NCBI RefSeq assembly: GCF_011170085.1
Contig: NZ_BLLI01000002.1
Location: 1 to 64,000, forward strand
Origin: Pseudolactococcus hodotermopsidis
GTDB lineage: Bacteria; Bacillota; Bacilli; Lactobacillales; Streptococcaceae
DNA: 64,000 bases
Reading direction: 5' to 3'
This document shows positions 25,810 to 34,102 of this stretch, one piece after another. The first letter of the stretch is position 1; every line of letters starts with the position of its first letter. Under the pieces are notes generated by a model. It worked only from the letters and a program-made list of their open reading frames with translations. It was not told the DNA's origin and made no database searches. The translations under genes and the position numbers were made by a program.

Positions 25810-25865
25810 ATTCTATCATATCACAGATTTTGTCAAATGGTAGCAAGAAAACTAAAACGTTTTAA
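25810..25865 (-). promoter_or_regulatory. LacI-gene promoter and upstream operator
   Basis: Minus strand TTGACA (25836-25831), a short 15-nt spacer, TAGAAT preceded by TG (25815-25810). The operator CTAAAACGTTTTAA is at 25852-25865, about 15 bp upstream of the -35, a position compatible with autoregulation through looping or with control of the divergent Abi gene. Confidence 0.6.
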
Positions 25866-25946
25866 GGATTTTGTGATGAATGTTTGGGTTTCACGTGAAA
25901 CGTAGTATCAAGCGCCTAAAATTCACAGCTAACATGTAATTTCTGT

Positions 25947-25952
25947 CCTTTT
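25947..25952 (+). promoter_or_regulatory. Probable extended -10 of the abi gene
   Basis: TGTTAGAAT (TG at 25944-25945, -10 at 25947-25952) with no clear -35, about 40 nt before the ATG; AAGGA serves as ribosome site. Confidence 0.5.
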
Positions 25953-25991
25953 ATGTTAGAATAGTTCTAAATAGATTAAGGATAATAATCA

Positions 25992-27008
25992 ATGGCTAAA
26001 AAAGGAAAGTCCACCGAAGGAAAGTCCACCAATAGTTTAATGAAACATATTCGGGACAAACATCGTACAAATATAAAGGGTTCAAGTGATAAACAATCCT
26101 TGCTAGATATGGGGTATTACCATGGTTATAAAGCTAGTAAGTTCATCAAAAAAGTTGATAATCAATTGGAAATAGCAAATTTTTCTGAAATTAGAGCGAT
26201 ATATGAGTTTGACTTAGAATTAAAAAGTATTTTTTATGAGTTATTAATTCAAGTAGAAACTCACTTAAAAAATCAAGCTATCAATTACTTAGTTGCGGAT
26301 AGCAATCCTTCACTAGACTTTATTTATGAAAATATGTTAATTGATTACAAAAGTCACGCACCTGATACAGCCAAATATAGACAGTATTTAAACAAAAGAT
26401 TAGCACTCAGAGAAAGTTTGGATAAAACAACAGCTTACAACTTTTCTAAAAGCAAAAGTAATATTATTCGACATTTCTTTCACAATAACAAACCAATACC
26501 ACTCTGGGCAATTTTTGAATTTATCACTCTAGGAACATTTGGACATTTCATTTCTTGTCTAAAAAAAGATTGTCGGATAAAATTATCGCAAAACCTGAAA
26601 ATACATCATACTGGCTTCAACGGTAATGGTCGAATTTTAGAAAAAATCATCTTCTCTTTCACACCACTCAGAAATGCTGTTATGCACAATTCAATGATTT
26701 ATGATTGTCGTTTTACAAATTCTGATGATTCAAATCAAATAAAAGAATACTTAAAATCGGTAACAGGTATTAAAGAGATTGATTTTAACTATATCGTTGA
26801 TTATCTAATCTTATTAGTCTATCTAATTTCTAAACAAAATAAAAATAAATCTGACTTAAAAAAATATGTCAAATTGTATGAAAAAGCAACAGATAAACTG
26901 CATAGTCATGTTTCTTTTAGTAACTTTCGCCTGATTTTAGGCAATGATTCTGAAATAAAAATAAGTACTTTAAATGATTATATAAACAAATGCAAAAAAG
27001 TACCTTGA
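25992..27008 (+). CDS. Abi family (AbiD/AbiF, Abi_2) HEPN protein, putative abortive-infection RNase toxin
   Basis: 338 residues. After a basic N-terminus with a short repeat (KGKSTEGKST), the Abi_2 pattern is clear: LLDMGYYHGYKASKFI, then FSEIRAIYEFDLELKSIFYELLIQVETHLKNQ. An Rx4H HEPN motif is present as R227-NAVM-H232, the expected catalytic pair of a HEPN ribonuclease. Family members give lactococci phage resistance by abortive infection, and some AbiF proteins are reported to be held in check by an adjacent small RNA. Here a structured RNA follows within 62 nt. AT-rich, in an accessory block. The start is supported by AAGGA and the lack of alternatives. Confidence 0.85.
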   Translation: MAKKGKSTEGKSTNSLMKHIRDKHRTNIKGSSDKQSLLDMGYYHGYKASKFIKKVDNQLEIANFSEIRAIYEFDLELKSIFYELLIQVETHLKNQAINYLVADSNPSLDFIYENMLIDYKSHAPDTAKYRQYLNKRLALRESLDKTTAYNFSKSKSNIIRHFFHNNKPIPLWAIFEFITLGTFGHFISCLKKDCRIKLSQNLKIHHTGFNGNGRILEKIIFSFTPLRNAVMHNSMIYDCRFTNSDDSNQIKEYLKSVTGIKEIDFNYIVDYLILLVYLISKQNKNKSDLKKYVKLYEKATDKLHSHVSFSNFRLILGNDSEIKISTLNDYINKCKKVP

Positions 27009-27034
27009 CTTTTTTAAAATTTTTTAGAAAATTG

Positions 27035-27063
27035 TTGACATACATTGTAAAACATGCTAAAAT
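27035..27063 (+). promoter_or_regulatory. Strong promoter of the small RNA downstream of abi
   Basis: TTGACA (27035-27040), a 17-nt spacer and TAAAAT (27058-27063) with an extended TG (TGCTAAAAT). It starts 26 nt after the abi stop. Confidence 0.8.
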
Positions 27064-27069
27064 TAGATA

Positions 27070-27132
27070 ATAAATTAGGGCATATTACTTCGGTCTTATG
27101 CTCAAAAGATTGGATGCGTCCAATCTTTTTTT
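27070..27132 (+). ncRNA. Candidate structured small RNA (about 63 nt), possible AbiF antitoxin RNA
   Basis: Hairpin 1: GGGCATA (27078-27084) with TATGCTC (27097-27103), its loop containing AC-TTCG-GT, a UUCG tetraloop. Hairpin 2: AAAAGATTGGA-tgcg-TCCAATCTTTT (27104-27129) followed by T residues, an intrinsic terminator. No open frame, no ribosome site. Own extended -10 promoter. It is next to a HEPN toxin-like gene on the same strand. Alternative: only a terminator-proximal tail of the abi transcript. Confidence 0.65.
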
Positions 27133-27160
27133 ATGCCAAAACTATCCAATTCAATACTAG

Positions 27161-27208
27161 AAAAATCGCATGAAAGTTGTTTTCAAAAACAACTTTCATG
27201 CGATTTTT
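27161..27208. terminator. Perfect 23-bp palindrome, bidirectional terminator
   Basis: The arms AAAAATCGCATGAAAGTTGT... (27161-27183) and their exact complement (27186-27208) are separated by 2 nt and edged by A and T runs. It lies between the abi/small-RNA unit and the convergent ABC-F gene. The remainder of this gap (27209-27330) shows nothing else. Confidence 0.75.
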
Positions 27209-27330
27209 CGACACTCAAATAATGCCACGATAGGTGCTTCTGCCATAGAAGGAAATAATGCGCTTAAAAAGAGTAATTATTATTTTTATTCATAGAATTT
27301 ACCAAGATAAAACACCGATTTCTATTTTTA

Positions 27331-28953
27331 TCAATCAGCCCAAAGTGCTTTAACTTTCGCTTGCACTTCAGCATTTTCAAGAAATTCATCATAAGTTTCG
27401 CCAATTCGATCAATCACGCCATTTTTTGACAAAACGACGATATGATTGGCGACGGTTTGGATGAACTCGTGGTCATGACTGGCAAATAGGATACTGCCTT
27501 TGTACTTGGTCAAGCCGTCATTGAGCGAAGAAATCGACTCCAAATCCAAATGGTTGGTCGGGTCGTCCAAAACGAGAACATTTGACTTCAAAAGCATGAG
27601 CTTGCTGAGCATAACGCGAACTTTTTCGCCACCAGACAAGACATTGACAGACTTGTTGACCTCCTCGCCACTGAAAAGCATGCGCCCAAGGAAACCGCGC
27701 AAGAAAGTGTTGTCGTCCTCCTCTTTGCTGGCAAATTGGCGCAACCAGTCAAGAATCGTCTCGCCACTTTCAAAATCACGTGAGTTATCTTTTGGCAAAT
27801 AAGCCTGACTTGTCGTCACACCCCATTTGACCTCGCCTGTATAGTCAATATCGCCCATGAGCGCACGAATCAACGCTGTTGTTTGAATGTCATTTTGCCC
27901 GATAAATGCTGTTTTATCATCAGGATTGAGGATAAAACTAATGTTATCTATAATCGTCTCACCATCAATTTTGACCGAAAGATTTTCAACTCTCAAGAGG
28001 TCATTGCCAATCTCGCGGTCTGGTTTGAAATTAATAAATGGATATTTGCGAGATGACGGTACAATTTCGTCCAACTCAATTTTATCCAGCATTTTCTTAC
28101 GTGATGTTGCTTGCTTAGATTTAGACGCATTTGCTGAGAAACGTGCAATGAAATCTTGCAATTCTTTGATTTTTTCTTCGGCTTTACGATTGGAATCGCC
28201 TTGTAATTTGAGAGCAAGCTCAGAAGATTCTTTCCAAAAATCATAGTTACCGACAAAAAGTTTAATCTTGCCAAAATCTAAATCTGCCATATGAGTACAG
28301 ACTTTATTTAAAAAATGACGGTCATGGGACACGACAATGACGGTGTTTTCAAAGTTAATCAAAAACTCCTCAAGCCAGTTAATCGACTGAATATCAAGAC
28401 CATTTGTCGGCTCGTCAAGGAGCAAAACGTCAGGCTTACCAAAAAGCGCCTGAGCTAAGAGAACCTTGACTTTCTCGCCATTTGTCAGCTCCGACATATT
28501 TTGATTATGCAACTCGTCGGAAATACCGAGATTTTGCAACAACTGCGCCGCATCAGACTCAGCCTCCCAACCGCCAAGCTCAGCAAATTCGCCCTCAAGC
28601 TCAGCCGAACGCATACCGTCTTCATCTGTAAAATCTTCCTTGAGATAAATGGCATCTTTTTCAACTTTGACATCGTAAAGTTTTTTATGCCCCATAAGCA
28701 CAACGTCCAAAACAGGCACTTCTTCATAGTCAAAGTGATTTTGGCGCAAAATACTCATCCGCTCATCTGGTCCCATAGACGTATGACCAGTAGTCGCCTC
28801 AATATCCCCCGCCAAAATTTTCAGAAAAGTCGATTTCCCAGCACCATTGGCACCAATCAAGCCATAGCAGTTACCTGGCAAAAACTTAATATTCACATCA
28901 TCAAACAGCTTACGATCCGAAAACTGCAAACTAATATCGCTTACTTGTAGCAT
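27331..28953 (-). CDS. ABC-F family ATPase (YbiT-like)
   Basis: About 540 residues, two ATPase domains without membrane segments, joined by the basic ABC-F linker (about 240-285; FIARFSANASKSKQATSRKK). Domain 1 is complete: GANGAGKST, TNGEKVKVLLAQ, VLLLDEPTNGLD. Domain 2 has a degenerate Walker A (GQNDIQTT) and Asp in place of the catalytic Glu (VLVLDDPTNHLD), with an intact LSGGEKVRVML. ABC-F proteins bind the ribosome E site; the YbiT-like subgroup has no settled role. I start at MLQVSD (28953), preceded by GGAG. Not an antibiotic-resistance ABC-F by any visible sign. Confidence 0.88.
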   Translation of the reverse strand: MLQVSDISLQFSDRKLFDDVNIKFLPGNCYGLIGANGAGKSTFLKILAGDIEATTGHTSMGPDERMSILRQNHFDYEEVPVLDVVLMGHKKLYDVKVEKDAIYLKEDFTDEDGMRSAELEGEFAELGGWEAESDAAQLLQNLGISDELHNQNMSELTNGEKVKVLLAQALFGKPDVLLLDEPTNGLDIQSINWLEEFLINFENTVIVVSHDRHFLNKVCTHMADLDFGKIKLFVGNYDFWKESSELALKLQGDSNRKAEEKIKELQDFIARFSANASKSKQATSRKKMLDKIELDEIVPSSRKYPFINFKPDREIGNDLLRVENLSVKIDGETIIDNISFILNPDDKTAFIGQNDIQTTALIRALMGDIDYTGEVKWGVTTSQAYLPKDNSRDFESGETILDWLRQFASKEEDDNTFLRGFLGRMLFSGEEVNKSVNVLSGGEKVRVMLSKLMLLKSNVLVLDDPTNHLDLESISSLNDGLTKYKGSILFASHDHEFIQTVANHIVVLSKNGVIDRIGETYDEFLENAEVQAKVKALWAD

Positions 28954-29034
28954 GTTTCTCCATTTCAAAATTTACGTAGTACCTCTATTTTAGCACGTTT
29001 GGCGGGAAATTGATAGAGATTCTCAATAATTTTC

Positions 29035-29276
29035 CACGGGCGTTTCATAAGTTTAATTTTTCTGGAATATACATGTAAGTTATCGATTTAATTTTTAGTT
29101 AATCTATTTTAAAAGTTATTTTCGTAGAAATATTTTGAAATACCAAAGTTATTGATTATATTTTGAAATATTTTTGAAAAAGCAAGTGACTTTTTCATGG
29201 ATTTTCCGTTAAAAAACAACTCTTCGTAAAAGATTCAGAAAATTATGTTTTAGATTAAACTTATGAAACGCCCGTG
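29035..29276. mobile_element. 242-bp MITE (MITE-2) with 23-bp perfect terminal repeats and 9-bp target duplication
   Basis: The ends CACGGGCGTTTCATAAGTTT... (29035-29057) and their exact complement (29254-29276) are 23 bp without mismatch. The flanks ATAATTTTC (29026-29034) and ATAATTTTC (29277-29285) form a 9-bp direct repeat. The interior is AT-rich with no gene. A non-autonomous transposon, inserted between the ABC-F gene and the efflux operon. Of the 420-bp gap, the rest shows nothing identifiable. Confidence 0.88.
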
Positions 29277-29373
29277 ATAATTTTCTAAACGTGATAACTC
29301 TGAGAAATTGAATAAAGTCATTCAAAAAAAATACACCTCAAGTCATCTGACAAAAAGTATATTTTTTATTTTC

Positions 29374-30570
29374 CTACCTCAAAATTTCAACCAAATCTTT
29401 ACGAGCTGCCATATTAGCTGGCGTAATCGAAAAGACAAGTCCAATCACAATTGTAATGACCAAGGTCAAGGAAATCGTAAACAAATCAGGCGCTACTTTA
29501 AACGGCAAGGTGGTTGAAATCACAAGCGCAATTAGATAACCTATGATATAGCCAATCACCCCCGACGAAATCGTCAACATCAGTCCTTCAGCCAAAAATT
29601 GATTCCGAATATCACTGCGCTTAGCGCCAACACTGCGCCGAACGCCAATCTCTTGCGTGCGCTCAGAAACAGATGTGTACATCATATTCATGACCCCAAC
29701 ACCTGCGATAAACAGTGAAATACCCGCAACTCCTGAAATAAAGTACGTCAACGTCTTCAAAACTTTCCCGATACCGTCGGTCAATTCACTCATGTCAAAA
29801 GTCATATACTCACCAAAATTACGGCTAGAACCAACTTTCGTCAACTTTTTAATGACTTTATTTGCCACAGCACTTGGCTTAAAATCACCCGCTACGGATA
29901 AACGTATCTGCATCGGATTGTCACCGTCGTTCGTATAATAACGATAGCTTTTCTTAGGGATCTTAATATCGGGTACCATGCTAAACAAATTCGCCGAATC
30001 ATTCTCAAAAATGCCAACAATCTGATAAAATTCGCCCTCAATCTCAATTCCCGTGCCCAAAACTTTCTCAACAGTCGGATTCAAATCTTCCGCCGTATCA
30101 CGGCTAATCAGCGCCACTTTTTGATGTGAATCATTTTCCTCACGGCTAATCTTGCGCCCTAAGCTAACTTTTTCATCATCAAATGAAACAAACCCCAAAC
30201 TTTTGTTGTATTTTGTATCTCTGACTTGAAAAGTAATACTCTCATAATTGTCATCTTCATTAACATATTTAACAGCCTCAACACCTGCAACTTGTGCCGC
30301 AAAAGTCAAATCTTCATCAGAAAAATAACGCATTTTCCCAGAATCAAACTGCTCATAGTCAGTCGGGTAAAAACTAACATCAACTGTTACATTATTTTCA
30401 TCAGAAACAGTTAAATTTTTCACTGTATAGCTTTCAAAACCACGCCCCAATGACAAGATTGTAATCACACTAGAAATACCGATAATAATGCCAATCATCG
30501 TCAAAATACTACGCCGAGTGTTCTGACGAAGTGCTTGATAAGCATTCTGAATAATCGCCACAAAATTCAT
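29374..30570 (-). CDS. MacB-like ABC transporter permease (FtsX family)
   Basis: 398 residues. An N-terminal helix (about 20-42; ILTMIGIIIGISSVITILSLG), a large extracellular domain (about 45-265) and three C-terminal helices, the standard MacB/FtsX layout. GVRRSVGAKRSDIRNQFLAEGLML is the conserved coupling loop. With the ATPase and adaptor encoded upstream it forms a tripartite-like exporter for peptides or drugs; substrate unknown. It overlaps the ATPase stop by 4 nt. Confidence 0.88.
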   Translation of the reverse strand: MNFVAIIQNAYQALRQNTRRSILTMIGIIIGISSVITILSLGRGFESYTVKNLTVSDENNVTVDVSFYPTDYEQFDSGKMRYFSDEDLTFAAQVAGVEAVKYVNEDDNYESITFQVRDTKYNKSLGFVSFDDEKVSLGRKISREENDSHQKVALISRDTAEDLNPTVEKVLGTGIEIEGEFYQIVGIFENDSANLFSMVPDIKIPKKSYRYYTNDGDNPMQIRLSVAGDFKPSAVANKVIKKLTKVGSSRNFGEYMTFDMSELTDGIGKVLKTLTYFISGVAGISLFIAGVGVMNMMYTSVSERTQEIGVRRSVGAKRSDIRNQFLAEGLMLTISSGVIGYIIGYLIALVISTTLPFKVAPDLFTISLTLVITIVIGLVFSITPANMAARKDLVEILR

Positions 30571-31235
30571 AGCATCACCTCGCCGTCTGAAACTCTGATT
30601 TCCCGATTACAAAAACGCATCAAACCCGCATCATGCGTAACCAAAATAATCGTCACACCGCTTTTTTGATTCAAATCTGAGAACAATTGCATAATTTCAT
30701 CTGATGTTTTGCTATCAAGTGCGCCAGTCGGCTCATCAGCAATGATAAATTTTGGTGTATTAACAATCGCACGCGCAATAGCGACACGTTGTCTTTGACC
30801 ACCAGACAAGAGTTTAACAGATTGGTTCACAAAATCTGCCAAGCCAACTTTTTCCAAACTTTCCAAAATAAGTTCTTTACGTTTTTTAGGGGACAAACCC
30901 GCATAAACCAAAGGCAATTCAATATTTTGCCCAACCGTCATCTTTTCAATCAAGCCGAAATTTTGAAAAACAAAGCCAACATTTTCATTTCTGATTTTGG
31001 ATAGCTCGTCATCTGTATATTGCTCAACTAATTTGTCTTCAAAGTAGTAATTCCCTTTGAATTTCTTATCCAAAAAGCCAATCAAATTGACCAAAGTTGA
31101 TTTACCTGAGCCACTGCGCCCCATGATACCAACAAAATCACCCGTTTCAATTTCTAAAGAAACATCTTTTAAAACGGTAAATTCTTGGCTAGCGAGTTCA
31201 TAACTTTTGGTAATATTTTCAAGGTTTATCAGCAT
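30567..31235 (-). CDS. ABC exporter ATPase (MacB/LolD type)
   Basis: About 222 residues: Walker A GRSGSGKSTLVN, Q-loop VFQNFGLI, signature [14 protein letters not shown], Walker B FIIADEPTGALD, H-loop VTHD. I start at MLINLEN (31235), with AAGGAGG 9 nt before it. The open frame runs 11 codons further into the adaptor gene, whose stop it overlaps by 17 nt. Energises the permease next to it. Confidence 0.9.
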   Translation of the reverse strand: MLINLENITKSYELASQEFTVLKDVSLEIETGDFVGIMGRSGSGKSTLVNLIGFLDKKFKGNYYFEDKLVEQYTDDELSKIRNENVGFVFQNFGLIEKMTVGQNIELPLVYAGLSPKKRKELILESLEKVGLADFVNQSVKLLSGGQRQRVAIARAIVNTPKFIIADEPTGALDSKTSDEIMQLFSDLNQKSGVTIILVTHDAGLMRFCNREIRVSDGEVML

Positions 31236-32301
31236 AATCTGCCGCCTCCTTGACAATTTTATCGCCAACTTTTAAGCCAGACAGCACTTGCAGACGCCCG
31301 CCAGCTTTTTGCGTTTCGACTGCAACTTTATCAAAGTTTTTACCGTTTTTAACGTAAACCTGACCATTTTTAACAGCCGATTTAGGAATATAAATCGCCG
31401 AATCTGGCAGATGAATCTGCACCGTATAGCCGTTTTGCAAAGGTTCATCTAGCGCAACCCTGAAAGAATAGTTACTAGAAGATGACTCTGTCGCACTTTT
31501 TTCAGGAACAGGCGAGATATAGGTAATCTTTCCCGTCACTTTTTTAGATAAATCAACCGTTTCGACACTAACAACCGCATCATTTTGGAGCTTATCATAG
31601 TCATATTCCGTCACCTTGCCATTAACAAGCGTCTCACGACTGACCACGCTTAGTTTTGGCGATGTTTCAGATTTTGTTCCCATGATGACAATACCGTCAG
31701 TTTTTGACTTAACCGTCGTCGTTTGGTTATTTTTTTGGCTTTCAAAACTGGTACGCGCTTCCTCACAAGCAAGGTTTGCGCTAGCTACGGCACGCTGTGC
31801 TGCTTTCCACGCCTCATTATTTGCCTCGATTTGCGCATTGATTTCTTGGCGCTCCAACTCTTCTTTTGCCTTATCAAACTTGGCACTCAAGGTCGCACCT
31901 TTTCTTTCAGCCTCCGCCATATCAGCTTGCGCATTGGCGAGACTATTTTCAGCATTTTTGACCGCAAATTCTTGCGCTGACAAATCGTTTAATTGCTTGG
32001 TGTAAGTCAATAAAACATCGCCTGTTTTGACCTCTTGACCATCCGTCACATTGACTTGCGACACCTCGCCAAGCGTTGGATCCTCAAAGTAATCTGTCGA
32101 AGATTTAGCACTAACATTTCCCCTGAAAATGCTGTCAGCCTGTTTTTTTACGGTATATAAGTCAGGGGTCGTTGACTTTTTAGCAGTTCCTTTTGAAGGG
32201 AGCAAAAAGAGAGATAAAGCTATAATACCAACGACAATAGCAGCACCAATACTACTTAATAAAACGATTAAGGGATGTTTTTTATAGAATTTTTTCATCA
32301 T
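31219..32301 (-). CDS. Membrane-fusion/adaptor subunit (HlyD/MacA-like) of the efflux system
   Basis: 360 residues. One N-terminal membrane helix (about 13-33), a lipoyl half-motif (VTDGQEVKTGDVLLTYT), a helical hairpin (about 110-195; Ala/Glu/Lys-rich coiled coil), the second lipoyl half and a beta-barrel (SGLKVGDKIV at the end). In Gram-positives such adaptors assist MacB-type exporters on the outer face. Two adjacent ATGs (32301 and 32298) are possible starts. It begins 1 nt after the small membrane protein stop. Confidence 0.87.
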   Translation of the reverse strand: MMKKFYKKHPLIVLLSSIGAAIVVGIIALSLFLLPSKGTAKKSTTPDLYTVKKQADSIFRGNVSAKSSTDYFEDPTLGEVSQVNVTDGQEVKTGDVLLTYTKQLNDLSAQEFAVKNAENSLANAQADMAEAERKGATLSAKFDKAKEELERQEINAQIEANNEAWKAAQRAVASANLACEEARTSFESQKNNQTTTVKSKTDGIVIMGTKSETSPKLSVVSRETLVNGKVTEYDYDKLQNDAVVSVETVDLSKKVTGKITYISPVPEKSATESSSSNYSFRVALDEPLQNGYTVQIHLPDSAIYIPKSAVKNGQVYVKNGKNFDKVAVETQKAGGRLQVLSGLKVGDKIVKEAADYADKP

Positions 32302-32302
32302 A

Positions 32303-32620
32303 TCACACAGTCTCTTCCTTGTTAAGTCTTAATAATTGACGAATACCAATGACAATTGACCCAACATACAAAAGAATAAGCCAAAAAAGGTTTGTCTTTT
32401 TAAGTTTTGCCGCAAAAACAAGATAGATAATCAAAACGATCTGAATAATATCTATTCCCCACATCACTGCTTTTGGAATAAGTGGCTTAATCACCTCTCC
32501 CGCTAAAACGGCGGGCATATTGTCAAAAGTCACTTGTGCATTGACGACAGTAAAAATGATGCCAACAACACCAAGCACAATGAGTAAGAGTGATAGCACT
32601 TTTTTAAGTTCTCTAGTCAT
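32303..32620 (-). CDS. Small membrane protein heading the efflux operon
   Basis: 105 residues, three predicted helices (about 8-28, 53-70, 76-95) and a charged tail. Family not recognised. TAGGAG precedes its ATG. As the first gene of the four-gene operon it may be a regulator or accessory subunit; that is inference. Confidence 0.7.
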   Translation of the reverse strand: MTRELKKVLSLLLIVLGVVGIIFTVVNAQVTFDNMPAVLAGEVIKPLIPKAVMWGIDIIQIVLIIYLVFAAKLKKTNLFWLILLYVGSIVIGIRQLLRLNKEETV

Positions 32621-32650
32621 GTTGTTTCTCTCCTAAATTGAAATTTTTTC

Positions 32651-32674
32651 GTAAACGTTTACTTTTTAATTATA
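32651..32674 (-). promoter_or_regulatory. Promoter -10 and start-site operator of the efflux operon
   Basis: Minus strand extended -10 TGTTATAAT (-10 at 32674-32669). The perfect 12-bp palindrome GTAAACGTTTAC (32651-32662) covers about +1 to +12. It resembles a LacI-family/CcpA operator but misses the final position of the cre consensus, so CcpA or another LacI-type repressor may act here. Confidence 0.6.
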
Positions 32675-32838
32675 ACAGAATTTTCTAACTTTGTATTGTT
32701 AAAATTAAAATTGTTCGAAAATATGCTAAATATGAGCTAATTTAAATATTGTCATATTTTAAAGAAATCGTAGAACAAATGATAGCGATATATAAATAGC
32801 CACCAAAATTCAAGCTAAATTTTACTAAGGCAAATTGG

Positions 32839-33567
32839 CTAACAAGACCACAAAACCTGTTCTCTTTCAAAATTGATAATGCCACAAATTAATTCAGCCC
32901 GATAATCAAAGCGCCTTCTCCTCTTCATTCAACTCATGATTTTTAGAACGCTTTGCAGGAATAAAAGTATTTTCATGAAAATTAAGAATGCCTAGATAAC
33001 CTAAATCAACAACAAGAAGAAGGTCTTCTGGCAGAGTGCCACCTATGCTTTCCTTGAAAAGCTTAAAATCATGACAATGCCCCTCAGCGAAGGCAAGACT
33101 CACGACACGATGAGTGGTCAAATCAAGCAAAACTTGTGTTTTCACGGTATGTCGGTGTTTTTTTCCTGAATAGTGGTCACGTTGGTTTTTTTTGGACGTT
33201 GAATTGGACTTTCTGTCACATCAATCGCAAACCAATGATCCTTGTCTTTGACTCCCTCAATATCAAAGCTCCCCTCTTCATGAAGAATATTTTCTACCCA
33301 AGTGATGGTTCTTGAGACGCAAGAAAGCGGCACATCAAAATCAAAAGCAATGAGACGTTGAGTGGGATAATGCCGCCAATACCGTAAAGTGAGCAAAAGC
33401 TGATTTTCTAAACTTAGGCAACGTGGTCGTCCACCAGTCAGATGTTCTACTTGATAAGCTTTGTTCAAAATTTCAAGCATGTGAGTAAATGTCGAGCGCT
33501 TCACACCAATAAGTTGTTTGAATAAACTGTCATTAAGTGAGCTAGTTTTTGCGTAAATATCTACCAT
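32839..33567 (-). pseudogene. Decayed IS5-family-like transposase (frameshifted and internally deleted)
   Basis: Reading left on the minus strand, an N-terminal frame (33567-33142) holds a helix-turn-helix region (LENQLLLTLRYWRHYPTQRLIAF is its core) and the first DDE Asp in HWFAIDVTE. The chain continues in the -1 frame (to 32906) through VKTQVLLDLTTHRV to the second Asp in VVDLGYLG. The shift lies at an A8 run (33186-33193, T on the plus strand), which could be a programmed -1 site as in some IS5-family members. After NEEEKAL the frame stops, and a tail fragment (RAELICGIINFE) resumes to 32839, so the part with the third acidic residue is missing. No matching terminal repeats seen; inactive. 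The bases from here to the efflux promoter (32680-32838) hold nothing else. Confidence 0.75.
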
Positions 33568-33689
33568 AACATTAGTTTAACATTTTTTGTACGGTTTAGG
33601 AACAAGTCTACTTATTTAAGCGTGTGTGGACAACCCGTAAATAAAAACGTTTTTAACAAAAATAGTACACTGTCAGACTCATTTTTACC

Positions 33690-33718
33690 TTGACAACCCC
33701 TCAAAATAATCGTAAAAT
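33690..33718 (+). promoter_or_regulatory. Promoter of the trpS T-box transcript
   Basis: TTGACA (33690-33695), 17-nt spacer, TAAAAT (33713-33718). Confidence 0.85.
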
Positions 33719-33724
33719 GAAATT

Positions 33725-33974
33725 ATCAGCAGAGAAAGTAACTTGATTTGAGAATTTTTAAGAAACTTGTCGGTCGTTGCAAGACAAGAATTCTCCCAAG
33801 TGAATGGGCTGCAATTTAACCTTGATTTGAAAAAATAAAAATCACGTGAGTGCCCGATACCGCACGCACCCTTTTATGAGGGATTAAGAGACGGAAAATT
33901 TTTCCGTAATTGAGGTGGCACCGCGTGTTAAACGTCCTCGACAAAACAGTGAAATTTTGTCGAGGATTTTTTTT
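33725..33974 (+). ncRNA. Tryptophan T-box leader of trpS
   Basis: Binds uncharged tRNA-Trp to prevent termination. Visible parts: a Stem I region from about 33725 with a Trp specifier TGG (33805-33807) in GTGAATGGGCTGC, the T-box sequence GAGGTGGCACCGCG (33912-33925) that pairs with the tRNA end, and a terminator TCCTCGACAAAA / TTTTGTCGAGGA (33935-33966) with a run of T to 33974. Confidence 0.9.
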
Positions 33975-34003
33975 ATTTTATCAAACTAAGTTTTATAAAA
34001 AAC

Positions 34004-34094
34004 ATGATACTAAAAGCGATGCGTCATAGGCGCAAAGCATTACCATGCGCCGAGTAACCACAGACACAAACTTTCGTAGAAAATTAATAAGGAG
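34004..34094 (+). repeat. Leader repeat, copy C (diverged, longer)
   Basis: ATGATACTAAAAGCGATGCG and GCGCAAA match copies A and B, then about 30 extra bases, then ACAAACTTTCGTAGAAAATT and the trpS ribosome site. It lies between the T-box terminator and trpS. Confidence 0.6.
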
Positions 34095-34102
34095 AAATCT
34101 AT

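Noticed and set aside
28501-28950. 149-residue open frame opposite the ABC-F gene
   Set aside because: Antisense shadow of conserved ATPase motifs.
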